64,000 bases of DNA. Origin: Campylobacter avium LMG 24591. GTDB lineage: Bacteria > Campylobacterota > Campylobacteria > Campylobacterales > Campylobacteraceae. The translations under genes and the position numbers were made by a program. The stretch lies in contig NZ_CP022347.1 in assembly GCF_002238335.1 (NCBI RefSeq), forward strand, positions 558,001-622,000, read 5' to 3'. The notes beneath the pieces were generated by a model. The model was not told the DNA's origin and did not search any database. It saw nothing but the letters and a program-made list of their open reading frames with translations. Positions 1 through 6,571 of the stretch are shown here, in pieces (within the stretch, counting starts at the first letter, position 1; every line of letters begins with the position of its first letter).

Positions 1-7
1 CATACAT
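1..7 (-). CDS. Start of a further leftward gene, cut by the window edge
   Basis: On the minus strand AAGGAT is followed within ten bases by two in-frame ATG codons, at 7 and 3. This is the start of the next gene of the leftward virion operon, directly after the 121-residue gene. Only two codons are visible, so no product can be named; after a scaffold-like gene a major capsid gene would be a natural guess. Confidence 0.4.
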
Positions 8-22
8 TGTTTATCCTTTATT

Positions 23-388
23 CTAATATTCAGTCTTTATTAAAGATGGTAAAAAATACTCAGCCCTGATAACCACAACGCCATCAGCACTAGCCTCGCT
101 TCTTGAAATGCTGACAAAGGAGTTTTGTTTCGTGCTGGTTATCACAGAGCTTAACTCGCTTTTTTTGCTATCAAGCCCTAAGGAGCTTATAAAAAAGCTT
201 TTTTCCTCATCAAGCCCTACATCAAGGGTATTTCCCATCGTATCAGGCTCTACTATCTCTACGCTTAAGTGCAAAATTTCAGCACCCTTAGGCAGCATTA
301 AAGCCTTGAAATTTTCCTTTTCTACCTCGTTTAAATTTACCTGTGCTCTTGCTAGATAAGAGACATTATTTACATACTGTATAGCCAT
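23..388 (-). CDS. Small virion protein, possible capsid decoration protein
   Basis: A 121-residue protein without membrane segments or cysteines, with alternating beta-type stretches (LHLSVEIVEP, VVVIRAEYFLP). I do not recognise a named family. It starts at an ATG with a strong AAGGAG site that overlaps the stop region of the scaffold-like gene upstream, and another gene follows within 20 bases, so it is the middle of a leftward operon. Small beta-rich proteins next to scaffold and capsid genes are often decoration or cement proteins; that assignment is inference from position and size only. It could equally be a minor head or fibre protein. Confidence 0.5.
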   Translation of the reverse strand: MAIQYVNNVSYLARAQVNLNEVEKENFKALMLPKGAEILHLSVEIVEPDTMGNTLDVGLDEEKSFFISSLGLDSKKSELSSVITSTKQNSFVSISRSEASADGVVVIRAEYFLPSLIKTEY

Positions 389-397
389 TGTTTCTCC

Positions 398-967
398 TTA
401 AATTCTACTCATTGGCAGTTCATCACTGCTTAAAGATGTTGTTTGTGTATCGCTTGCGTTTGCTTGCAGTTGCTTTGGCAAGTCCTCTTCTTGCTTAGCT
501 GCTGTGCCTGTTGCACTTTGATAAATTTGATAAAGCACTTCAAAAAACTCATTTGGTGCTAGTTTATCAAGCTCGGCCTTGTATTTGTTACCCAAATCCT
601 CGTTATAAAACTCGGTTAAAGTGTTTATGTCAGCTTCAGGGTGCTTTTGCAAAAACTCATTTTGCGCAGCTTCTATGCCTTGCAAGCCTTCTTTTTCTTT
701 AATGGAGTTTTCTAAGCTTGCTAACTCCTCTTTTTTACTGCCTACTTGCTGGGCGTAGTGAGCGTTTTGCATATCTAGCAGGTTTTTAATAAAGGCTTTT
801 TTATCCTCAAAAAAGAGCTCTTCAGCCTTTTCATCTAAATTTTGCACTGCAAAATCTATGAAGTTGTTTTCTAAAGAAGCCTCAGCCTGTGCTAATTCGT
901 TGTTTAAAGCCTCAAACCTAGCCTTATCTTGCGAGGTGTCGTAAGGGGATGGTTGATTTTCTTGCAT
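398..967 (-). CDS. Scaffold-like coiled-coil protein
   Basis: A 189-residue, strongly acidic and Gln-rich protein predicted from composition to be mostly helical. Heptad-like stretches run about residues 20-120 (ALNNELAQAEASLE, KKEELASLENSIKEKE) and the tail is low-complexity Ser/Thr/Gln. Length, charge, helical content and position before other small virion genes fit phage capsid scaffolds, which guide shell assembly and then leave. I see no protease or DNA-binding motif. It heads the leftward virion operon and is preceded by the 968-1160 divergent region with an AAGGAAAAG ribosome site. Alternative: a tail-chaperone-type helical protein. Confidence 0.55.
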   Translation of the reverse strand: MQENQPSPYDTSQDKARFEALNNELAQAEASLENNFIDFAVQNLDEKAEELFFEDKKAFIKNLLDMQNAHYAQQVGSKKEELASLENSIKEKEGLQGIEAAQNEFLQKHPEADINTLTEFYNEDLGNKYKAELDKLAPNEFFEVLYQIYQSATGTAAKQEEDLPKQLQANASDTQTTSLSSDELPMSRI

Positions 968-1061
968 ACTTTTCCTTTATAAAAATTTGTCAAATCTTAA
1001 GGCTTTTTTCAAATTTTAAAAAGGGTTAAAGTTTTGCAAGCTCTTTTTGTGTATAATGTTT

Positions 1062-1086
1062 AAAAGGAATAATCCTTTTTTATTTT
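1062..1086. terminator. Dyad with T-run between divergent virion units
   Basis: AAAAGGA (1062-1068), loop ATAA, TCCTTTT (1073-1079), then T-rich sequence on the plus strand. It is nearly symmetrical, so it could stop RNA from either side or be a regulator site. It lies only five bases past the TATAAT at 1052. Confidence 0.4.
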
Positions 1087-1093
1087 TACTGTT

Positions 1094-1141
1094 TTTAACC
1101 CTTTTTTAAAGCTCTTATTTTTGTTTAAATTCTTTTATAAA
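1094..1141 (+). promoter_or_regulatory. Candidate late promoter before the rightward virion genes
   Basis: TTTAACCC and a T-run at 1094-1107, then TTTTTGTTTAAATTCTTTTA and TATAAA (1136-1141), twenty bases before the Gly-rich gene. The same arrangement, with 39 bases from AACCC to the TATA-like position, recurs at 3315-3362. This matching spacing is what supports a shared promoter. Confidence 0.5.
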
Positions 1142-1160
1142 TGATAATCTCAAAGGTGGC

Positions 1161-1481
1161 ATGATGTTTCCCGATGGTATAGCTGGAGGATTTTTCGCCG
1201 GTACCGGTGCTGGTGCCCCGCAAGCAAGCAAAGAGAGAACAAAAGCTGCGAAAGGAGGAGGAATGTTAGAAGGAATAGGCTCGTTATTAGGTGGTGTTGG
1301 GTCTTTATTTGGTGCTTTGGACTCTGCTTTTGGAAATGGTAAAAAAATGGTGAATATCGCAAAGGATAATCTAAATCTACAAAAAGAGCAAGCAAGGCTA
1401 GAAAACCAACGCTACGAGGAAAATAAAAAGAATTTGCAAGACAATGTAGATATGATAGGCTCAGTCTTTTCAAGATACTAA
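1161..1481 (+). CDS. Small Gly-rich and coiled-coil virion-type protein
   Basis: A 106-residue protein in two parts. Residues about 5-60 are Gly/Ala-rich and mildly hydrophobic (GSLLGGVGSLFGALDSAFG); residues about 60-100 are charged and heptad-like (LQKEQARLENQRYEENKK). The architecture resembles small DNA-ejection or membrane-inserting virion proteins, but no family is recognised. ATG at 1161 or 1164 follows AAAGGTGG. The stop is four bases before the next start, so it is co-transcribed with the 604-residue protein and may act with it. Confidence 0.55.
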   Translation: MMFPDGIAGGFFAGTGAGAPQASKERTKAAKGGGMLEGIGSLLGGVGSLFGALDSAFGNGKKMVNIAKDNLNLQKEQARLENQRYEENKKNLQDNVDMIGSVFSRY

Positions 1482-1484
1482 AAT

Positions 1485-3299
1485 ATGGCTTTTTCTTTAA
1501 AAAAGACACTGCTTGCAAAAAGGATAAAAAAATTTCGCAACCGAGCCCTTGAAAATTGGGGACGCACGATAAAAGAATATGACCTAAGAATAGATGTAAA
1601 TTCACTTTACAGCGAAGCAAACGATTACGGCTATATAATGGCTCAAAGAGGGTTCTTAGGTGCTTTGGTAAATATCATCACAAACCCTGTGAATTTGCTA
1701 ATCCTAGCCGTTTATATCGTGGTTCAGTTTATACCTGGCTTAAATGTGATAGCGAATTCGACCCTGCCTGCTTGGTTTAGTTCTTTAGTCTCTGCTGCGA
1801 ATATAACAGCTAATATAGCCTCCGTAGTTAGCACTGCTTACAATCAACAAAAGCTTTTAAATGCCGAGATAGGAGCGTATGGTGAGATAGCAAGCTCAAG
1901 CTTAAACGAAAGCGTACAAGATGCTAGAATGGCCAAGGCAAAAAGTGAAACCTTAACAAATTCTTTAATCTACGCCCCTTATGAAATCCTGCCAAAAGGT
2001 AGCGTTTATAATGATAACCAACTAGGCGGACAAAACACAAATTTTAGATACAGCGAGCCTTACGACGCGATGAAAGGCATAAATGGCGAGCTTAAGCCCT
2101 TAGATGAGGCTGAGGAGATGAGCTATAACCGCTATCAAAAAAAGGACGCGGGCAATATCAACTACGCTAACGAGACACTAGGCGGTGATGTGCCTTTAGT
2201 AAAGGCTATCAGCACGAACGAATACGCTATGCTTGTGGATGAGGCTTATAAGGCAAGGTGCATTAAAAGCACGAGCGGCTTTCAAAAAATGCTTGAGCAA
2301 GGTTACGGCTTAGGAGTTGGTGATTCTAATACCTTTCAATACACTTGGAATAGGATAGATGCTGCAACCATAAAGCCCTTTCAGTCTCAAAAATGTCAGC
2401 TTGATTTTTTAGAAAAAAACAGGGCATATCAAAAGGGGCTTTTAAGGGACTTTTTTACGCAGGAGATGTATCATTTTAAGGTGCCTGAGGTGGATATAAA
2501 AAATCAAGAACAAAGCGTGTATGAAACGATGTATAAGGATTTAAAAGAGCTGTTTGCCACAAATATCCCTGATGATGAAAAGGCTATGTTTTATGTGGAT
2601 ATGCTAGGGCAAGTGTTTGAAGCTGTGTTTTTGGGCGAGGAGGTGTTTAGCGTTGAACGGATTGGCGATATGAGTTCTGTGGCCAAGTATATTTTTTATA
2701 ATCACAAATTATCGCCTTCATATAATCCACTTACAGTAACTAATTACAACAACACTAATTATAAAAATTCGTTTAATCTTTTTAGCACTTACCTTTTTTC
2801 TTTCGATAATATGAAAGAAAATGACTTTAAAAAGATGTTCCCTACTTATGAAAGTTTTTTAAGTTTTGCTAAATTTTGCATGGGTGAAAAGACTATAATT
2901 AACAACTTTGCTTATGTTGATATAGGAGATAAATATAATCTGTGGGATAATAAATATTTAATTGTTGATAATATAGAAGTAGATATTTTTAAGATTAGTA
3001 CACGTACGACACCCAACACTATTGGTGGCAACAATGGAGGCGTTTGGACATATTGGCAACACACCATCGACAAAAGCAAACCAGCCTTTGAGCACCCTAA
3101 GCTTATCTACTTAGACGATAAAGAATATCTAGCTAATCTTGAGGATAAGACAATCATCAAATTTTTAAAAGATAGCCTTGAACAAGGCTTTTTAGAAATC
3201 CCTGTTAAAGACGAGACACAAAAACAAGAGCTTGACAAGCTTTTGCAAAAGCATTTTGATGAGTATGTGAGGCTTTTGTTCGAGGAAGAGGGAGTTTAG
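1485..3299 (+). CDS. Large hydrophobic virion-type protein, possible ejection or tail protein
   Basis: A 604-residue protein. The first 30 residues are basic; about residues 55-115 hold one or two strongly hydrophobic stretches (LVNIITNPVNLLILAVYIVV, then an Ala/Ser-rich helix). The middle (about 150-400) is mixed charge and the end (540-600) is helical and charged. No enzyme motif is seen. Size, hydrophobic N-terminus and position after a Gly-rich small protein fit an internal virion or DNA-ejection protein; a host-binding protein is also possible. Codons 400-500 (about 2690-2990) are far richer in A+T, Asn and Tyr than the rest, suggesting an exchanged module. No homology is claimed. Confidence 0.55.
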   Translation: MAFSLKKTLLAKRIKKFRNRALENWGRTIKEYDLRIDVNSLYSEANDYGYIMAQRGFLGALVNIITNPVNLLILAVYIVVQFIPGLNVIANSTLPAWFSSLVSAANITANIASVVSTAYNQQKLLNAEIGAYGEIASSSLNESVQDARMAKAKSETLTNSLIYAPYEILPKGSVYNDNQLGGQNTNFRYSEPYDAMKGINGELKPLDEAEEMSYNRYQKKDAGNINYANETLGGDVPLVKAISTNEYAMLVDEAYKARCIKSTSGFQKMLEQGYGLGVGDSNTFQYTWNRIDAATIKPFQSQKCQLDFLEKNRAYQKGLLRDFFTQEMYHFKVPEVDIKNQEQSVYETMYKDLKELFATNIPDDEKAMFYVDMLGQVFEAVFLGEEVFSVERIGDMSSVAKYIFYNHKLSPSYNPLTVTNYNNTNYKNSFNLFSTYLFSFDNMKENDFKKMFPTYESFLSFAKFCMGEKTIINNFAYVDIGDKYNLWDNKYLIVDNIEVDIFKISTRTTPNTIGGNNGGVWTYWQHTIDKSKPAFEHPKLIYLDDKEYLANLEDKTIIKFLKDSLEQGFLEIPVKDETQKQELDKLLQKHFDEYVRLLFEEEGV

Positions 3300-3314
3300 C
3301 TCTCTTTCTAGCTT

Positions 3315-3362
3315 TTTAACCCTTTTTAAGATTTTCATTTTTTGTTTTAATTCTCTTGTATC
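3315..3362 (+). promoter_or_regulatory. Second copy of the candidate late promoter
   Basis: TTTAACCC (3315-3322), T-run, then TTTTTTGTTTTAATTCTC and TTGTATC. It aligns with 1094-1141, and the distance from AACCC to the TATA-like position is 39 in both. It would transcribe the repeat leader and the endolysin gene. Confidence 0.45.
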
Positions 3363-3478
3363 TTTCCTTGAGGTTTAGAGTTAAGCTCTTTTAACACCTG
3401 CTTTAGCAGGACAAGCTTTAAAACAATTTACAATTTCTTAAGTAACAGGGTAGCTTAGGCTGCCCTGTTTAGTTTAAA

Positions 3479-3502
3479 TTTACAAAACTTGTTTTGTAAA
3501 AA
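3479..3502 (+). repeat. Dyad repeat, copy a
   Basis: TTTACAAAAC, TT, GTTTTGTAAA: ten-base perfect arms, followed by AATGATAGTAATAAAAGTAG. The same dyad and the same ATGATAG tail occur at 3698 and, on the other strand, at 7769. Confidence 0.8.
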
Positions 3503-3595
3503 TGATAGTAATAAAAGTAGGTTTAAAAAGGACAGGACGGGCTCGGCTTTTAGTGTGCGGCCTTTGCTTCACTTGTTAAGCAAAGGCAGTCGCAA

Positions 3596-3660
3596 TGGAC
3601 GGGACGGGGCAGGCCTTTAGAGAAGCGATTTTTTGGCAACTTGTTGGCAAAAAATGATAG
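3596..3660 (+). repeat. Dyad repeat, copy b, with a variant stem
   Basis: A unit of about 65 bases: GGACGGGACGGGGCAGGCC, TTTAGAGAAGCGA, then the dyad TTTTTTGGCAAC-TT-GTTGGCAAAAAA (3629-3654) and ATGATAG. The stem bases differ from copies a and c, but eleven of twelve positions still pair. It is directly followed by copy c, so the two units are tandem. Confidence 0.75.
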
Positions 3661-3729
3661 CCACAGGACAGGGCGGGCTCGGCCTTTAGAGAAGCGATTT
3701 TTACAAAACTTGTTTTGTAAAAATGATAG
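3661..3729 (+). repeat. Dyad repeat, copy c, in front of the endolysin gene
   Basis: ACAGGGCGGGCTCGGCC, TTTAGAGAAGCGA, then the perfect dyad TTTTTACAAAAC-TT-GTTTTGTAAAAA (3698-3723) and ATGATAG. The endolysin ATG is 25 bases past the dyad, so an RNA stem would sit just above its ribosome site. Confidence 0.8.
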
Positions 3730-3747
3730 CATAGAAAGTAGGTAAAA

Positions 3748-4137
3748 ATGAAATCAAACCCATATTTTATAATCGATGAATTTAAGTGCAGGTGTGGCAA
3801 GTGTAAATTACCTGAAAATGTGCCAAGTGATGAGCTTATCGACACTTTATGCGAGATAAGAGAGCATTATAAGGCTCCTATTATCATAAACTCGGGCTAT
3901 CGTTGCCCTACGCACAATGCAAAGGTAGGCGGTGCGAAATCCTCACAGCACACTATAGGTTCTGCGGTGGATTTTATCGTTAAGGGCGTTAAGACTGCTG
4001 ATGTGCATAGCTTCGTCTTGGAAAAATACGGCGATAAGCCTTACGGAATAGCCATAAAGCATAATTACAACGACGCTTACAAAGGCTTTGTGCATTTAGA
4101 CACAAGAGGCAAAAAGGCTAGATGGACTTATAATTAA
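3748..4137 (+). CDS. Endolysin, peptidase M15 family
   Basis: A 129-residue zinc peptidase that should cut the peptide part of peptidoglycan (D-Ala-D-Ala or L,D type). The two diagnostic motifs are present: SQHTIGSAVDF with His68 and Asp75, and FVHLD with His116, the three zinc ligands of M15A. YRCPTHN at 51-57 is also typical. Four cysteines in the first 20 residues and others later are unusual for a cytosolic lysin. There is no signal peptide, so release would need a holin or similar pore; candidate membrane peptides lie nearby at 4386 and 7115-7510. The gene stands alone after the repeat leader and ends in an A/T-only hairpin. Family call is firm; role in phage lysis is inferred from context. 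Confidence 0.9.
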   Translation: MKSNPYFIIDEFKCRCGKCKLPENVPSDELIDTLCEIREHYKAPIIINSGYRCPTHNAKVGGAKSSQHTIGSAVDFIVKGVKTADVHSFVLEKYGDKPYGIAIKHNYNDAYKGFVHLDTRGKKARWTYN

Positions 4138-4141
4138 TATT

Positions 4142-4161
4142 AAAATTCAAAAAGAATTTTT
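4142..4161 (+). terminator. Weak hairpin terminator after the endolysin
   Basis: AAAATTC, loop of five A, GAATTTT and one more T. The stem is seven pairs with a single G-C pair, so it is weak as an intrinsic terminator. Confidence 0.4.
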
Positions 4162-4191
4162 CCACACCCCAACAACTCAGGTAGGACTTGA

Positions 4192-4203
4192 GGGGGGGGG
4201 GGG
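4192..4203 (+). repeat. Homopolymeric G12 tract
   Basis: Twelve consecutive G in a very AT-rich surrounding. In Campylobacter, G tracts of about eight or more change length by slippage and switch surface genes on and off. This one is not inside a convincing gene; it is 189 bases before the 20-residue peptide start and 126 before its TATAAT. Confidence 0.9.
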
Positions 4204-4328
4204 AAGAAAAGTTATAGGCATATGTATAACGACAGCACTTCTTATTTTTCCTGCGATTTTGAAGTGTTTTATAACTAAAATTGTTATAACTATATAAGTT
4301 TTTAAGTAAGATATAAGTAAAATATGGG

Positions 4329-4334
4329 TATAAT
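4329..4334 (+). promoter_or_regulatory. TATAAT promoter box for the 20-residue peptide gene
   Basis: GGGTATAATTTATCC in an A/T-periodic context typical of Campylobacter sigma-70 promoters, 51 bases before the ATG at 4386. No good -35 box is seen, which is normal in this genus. Confidence 0.5.
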
Positions 4335-4385
4335 TTATCCAATGTTTAAGGCGACTGACTGAGGCTTTAGCTGAAAGGAGTTGCG

Positions 4386-4448
4386 ATGGTGGAACTTATC
4401 GCTTTTACGATAGTTTTAACCGCACTGGTCTTAGCTCTTAAAAGCTAA
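4386..4448 (+). CDS. 20-residue single-span membrane peptide
   Basis: ATG follows AAAGGAG by six bases, a strong ribosome site. The product has an acidic start (MVEL), a hydrophobic core (IAFTIVLTALVLAL) and a Lys-Ser end, so it should span the inner membrane once. It is followed by a small HTH gene (4575), the same pairing as at 7115/6912. No family is recognised. Function could be membrane toxin, holin-like or regulatory. A gene this short is believed mainly because of the ribosome site, promoter and composition. Confidence 0.5.
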   Translation: MVELIAFTIVLTALVLALKS

Positions 4449-4490
4449 GCCGTGCTACTTTCAATAAAACAACCTGCTTAATTATAGGTT

Positions 4491-4552
4491 CGTCCTACTT
4501 AGTCCTTGCTTAAACAGATAAATAAAATTTAAAGTCTCAGTTGTGTAGGACG
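4491..4552 (+). other. Leader with long-range inverted repeat before the HTH gene
   Basis: CGTCCTAC (4491-4498) and GTAGGACG (4545-4552) are exact complements 46 bases apart, just before the HTH gene at 4575. The right arm overlaps a GC box (GGACGGGCTGAGGC) related to those at 3530-3690. It could fold in RNA and influence translation of the HTH protein. Confidence 0.4.
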
Positions 4553-4574
4553 GGCTGAGGCTTAAAGGCTAAAT

Positions 4575-4775
4575 ATGCAGAAATTAAGTCAAAAAGAAAT
4601 AAGCTCACTTGTAAAAAGGGCTGGGTTTAAAAGCAAGGCTGAATTTTCACGCTTTGTAGGTTATAAAAGCGATACGGTTTCTAAATGGGGCTTTGTTTGC
4701 GAGGTGCCTAGCTGGTTTTTGCCACTCATTACTATGATAATAGAACTAAGACAAGAGCTAAAACGCAAAGAGTAG
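4575..4775 (+). CDS. Small helix-turn-helix protein
   Basis: A 66-residue protein with a Cro/CI-type HTH at about residues 16-45 (FKSKAEFSRFVGYKSDTVSKW), then EVPSWFLPL and a charged helix. Layout and the W..VPSW pattern match the 68-residue protein at 6912 and a family common in Campylobacter and Helicobacter elements. It should bind DNA; the many dyads in this element are possible targets. It follows the 20-residue peptide gene in the same direction. Convergent with the primase gene. Confidence 0.7.
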   Translation: MQKLSQKEISSLVKRAGFKSKAEFSRFVGYKSDTVSKWGFVCEVPSWFLPLITMIIELRQELKRKE

Positions 4776-4818
4776 TTTTAGATACGCCTTTGGTGCTAAA
4801 AACATTGTAAAAGAGCAC

Positions 4819-6420
4819 TTAGGCAAGGCCTTTCATCCTTTCTTTTAGCTCCACTATCAAATTTAAATTTGCACTTAGCTTAGCCTTTTTTAAATCAGCC
4901 TCTAAAGATAGCTTTTTAAGTCCTTTTAGGCACTCTTTAAAAAGCTTTTCATCAGGTTTTAAGATATTTTCATCAAGCAAAATCATCTTTAAGCTTTCAC
5001 TTAAGACATTTTCATTTACAAAGGCATCAAAATCAGCACCGCATTCCTTAAAATCGCTTTTATGCAGATAATTCTTAGCTAAAAAAAGGCTCTTTTCATC
5101 ACTTGCAACAGCCTTTAAAATGCTTTTTTCTAAAGATAAAACAGGCTTTGCCTTGTTTAAGCTCTCATTTAGGTTAAAAAGCCTTTCCTCGCACTTAAAA
5201 TGCCTTGCAGCTTCCTTTACAAGCTCGCTCCTTAAAAAGAAATTTTGCGAATTTACAAGCTCTTTTATCTCCTTAAAAAGCTCGTTTTCTTTGTGGCTGT
5301 CCTTGTTCGCTCTTAATAAATTTAGCTTTATGTAATACTCAAGCCCTGTGTAATCGTGAAAATACTCCTTTAAATTCTCAGCATTTACTTCCTTTTTTAA
5401 GAGCAAATCGCCCAAATCCTTACACCTGGTCTTTAAAACTCTAACCTTTAGCTTAAAAATGCCCTCCTTAAAAAAGAGTTTTAAAGCCTTTAAATTTGCA
5501 TTTTCTCCGGCATTATCCTTGTCAAAAAACAGGATATAAGTTAAATCATCGCTTAGCTTTTTAAGCTGGGATAAATGAGCTAAGCTGAGTGCCGTGCCAC
5601 AAGTTGCTACGCAGTTTGAAAGTGCGTATTTTCTAGCACAAAAAACATCAAAAAAGCCCTCTAAAATGATGACTTCTTTTTCTTTTAAGATACTTTGGCG
5701 GGCATTTACGAGATTATACAAAAACTCGCTTTTTTTAAACAAAAAGCTTTCCTTTGAGTTGTAGTACTTAGCCTCCTCGTTTAGGCATTTTAAAAAGCTT
5801 GTTTTGCGTGATGAAAAGCCTATGATTTTATAAGCATTATCCCTTAAGGCAAAGGTAAAGCGGTTTATAAACATTGAGTAATAGCTGTTGTTTTTGGCAT
5901 TAAAAGAGATGAAACCAAGCTCACAGGCTCTTTTTAAATCCTCCTTGCTTAAAAGCTTCATCAAAGCTGGCAAATCCTTAAAAAATCCTATGTCAAATTT
6001 GTTTATATCCTCAGCTTCTAAGCCTCTTTTATAAAGCTCATCAAGTGCCTTTTCATCCTCTTTTAAAGAGCTTTTTAAAAAGGAGTTGATATTTTCCAAA
6101 AGCTCTGTGTAATCAGCTCTTTTTAAAGCTTGTCCTGCTTCTTTTAGCTCGATATTACAAATCCTAGCGACCTCTTTTACAGCTTCTGTGAAGTCTAGGT
6201 GCTTGTATTTTTGCACGAAAGAAAAGACATCGCCTTTTTCATTGCAACCAAAGCAATAAAAGTAGTTATGCCTTGTATTTAGAGTAAATGAGGGCGTTTT
6301 TTCCTCGTGAAAAGGACAACAACACTTAAAAAGTCCGTTTGCCTTTTGCAAGGGCAAAAAATGCTCCACCACGCTTAAAATATCAGCCTTTGCCTTTATC
6401 TCATCTATGTTAGAAATCAT
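4819..6420 (-). CDS. DnaG-type DNA primase of the element
   Basis: A 533-residue primase that should make RNA primers for the element's own replication. The CHC2 zinc site is complete (Cys35-x2-His38, Cys56-x2-Cys59 in CCPFHEEKTPSF and YFYCFGC). The catalytic core follows, with the TOPRIM motifs ILEGFFDVF (Glu254) and FFDKDNAG (Asp300, Asp302). The C-terminal 190 residues are helical and may bind a helicase. It is the last gene of the leftward train; the DnaB-like ATPase at 7903 is the obvious partner. Its start overlaps a 53-residue reading frame by 11 bases, and a half dyad lies just upstream. It is distinct from a chromosomal dnaG, which is not in this window. Confidence 0.92.
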   Translation of the reverse strand: MISNIDEIKAKADILSVVEHFLPLQKANGLFKCCCPFHEEKTPSFTLNTRHNYFYCFGCNEKGDVFSFVQKYKHLDFTEAVKEVARICNIELKEAGQALKRADYTELLENINSFLKSSLKEDEKALDELYKRGLEAEDINKFDIGFFKDLPALMKLLSKEDLKRACELGFISFNAKNNSYYSMFINRFTFALRDNAYKIIGFSSRKTSFLKCLNEEAKYYNSKESFLFKKSEFLYNLVNARQSILKEKEVIILEGFFDVFCARKYALSNCVATCGTALSLAHLSQLKKLSDDLTYILFFDKDNAGENANLKALKLFFKEGIFKLKVRVLKTRCKDLGDLLLKKEVNAENLKEYFHDYTGLEYYIKLNLLRANKDSHKENELFKEIKELVNSQNFFLRSELVKEAARHFKCEERLFNLNESLNKAKPVLSLEKSILKAVASDEKSLFLAKNYLHKSDFKECGADFDAFVNENVLSESLKMILLDENILKPDEKLFKECLKGLKKLSLEADLKKAKLSANLNLIVELKERMKGLA

Positions 6421-6571
6421 TGTAAGCCTTTTTTATTGCTATCATTTTTACAAAACCCGTCCAAGCCCTGCGACCGCACTGCTGCTTTGCTTGATAAGCT
6501 TCATCATCGCTTAACTTTCTTAAGATGATTTCATAAGGCAAATATAGGTAATAATTTAAATCTTTTTTCAT
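6410..6571 (-). CDS. 53-residue protein with a HicB-like N-terminus, truncated
   Basis: ATG overlaps the stop of the upstream gene as ATGA and the frame runs 11 bases into the primase gene, so it is tightly coupled on both sides. Residues 2-18 (KKDLNYYLYLPYEIILR) look like the first strand and LPY motif of HicB-type antitoxins, but the GGYFA-type continuation is absent and the second half is encoded by the repeat DNA (half dyad at 6431-6456). No hicA gene is seen next to it. It may be a decayed hicB joined to a repeat, or a small protein in its own right. Confidence 0.45.
   Translation of the reverse strand: MKKDLNYYLYLPYEIILRKLSDDEAYQAKQQCGRRAWTGFVKMIAIKKAYNDF
6431..6456 (-). repeat. Half dyad repeat, copy e
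   Basis: Read on the minus strand, GTTTTGTAAAAATGATAGCA continues into ATAAAA; this is the right arm and tail of the dyad found at 3698 and 7769, joined to the CGCAGGGCTTGGAC box that also flanks copy d. The left arm is missing. It lies 11 bases before the primase start region. Confidence 0.7.

Larger units (their letters stand above)
968..1160. promoter_or_regulatory. Divergent control region between the two virion gene units
   Basis: No gene lies here. Both flanking units start from it. TTTAACCC followed by a T-run occurs on the plus strand at 1094-1101 and on the minus strand at 1030-1023. A TATAAA box at 1136-1141 stands in front of the rightward genes, and a TATAAT box lies at 1052-1057 (plus). 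Between them AAAAGGA and TCCTTTT (1062-1068 and 1073-1079) form a dyad followed by a T-run, which could be a terminator or a binding site. The TTTAACCC motif recurs at 3315, so it may mark phage late promoters. Confidence 0.5.
3300..3747 (+). other. 447-base gap with repeats and no convincing gene
   Basis: After the 604-residue gene comes a second TTTAACCC promoter-like block (3315-3362), then CCTGCTTTAGCAGG (3402-3415) and AACAGGG..CCCTGTT-type stems (near 3442-3470). From about 3479 to 3729 follow three copies of the element's dyad mixed with GC-rich boxes (GGACGGGCTCGG, GGGCAGGCCTTT). The short reading frames here are translations of repeats. The region is probably the leader of the endolysin transcript. 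Confidence 0.6.
4138..4385 (+). other. Gap after the endolysin, with G12 tract and promoter
   Basis: Apart from the hairpin, this stretch holds a G12 homopolymer (4192-4203) and a TATAAT at 4329-4334 before the 20-residue peptide gene. The only long frame (minus strand, through the poly-C) ends inside the endolysin gene and has the composition of noncoding DNA. I see no other gene. Confidence 0.55.

Noticed and set aside
1150-1620. 156-codon minus-strand frame opposite the virion genes
   Set aside because: Antisense shadow of two well-supported genes; composition (Leu, Phe, Ser, His) is typical of shadows.
3479-3729. Possible CRISPR-like array in the repeat leader
   Set aside because: Only three units, unequal spacing, repeats carry most of the sequence and there are no cas genes.
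3550-3845. Two minus-strand frames before and into the endolysin
   Set aside because: They consist of repeat DNA and the antisense of the endolysin gene.
4118-4342. 74-codon minus-strand frame through the poly-C (G12) tract, possible phase-variable gene
   Set aside because: Composition is that of noncoding AT-rich DNA, it has no good ribosome site and ends inside the endolysin; kept only as the G12 observation.
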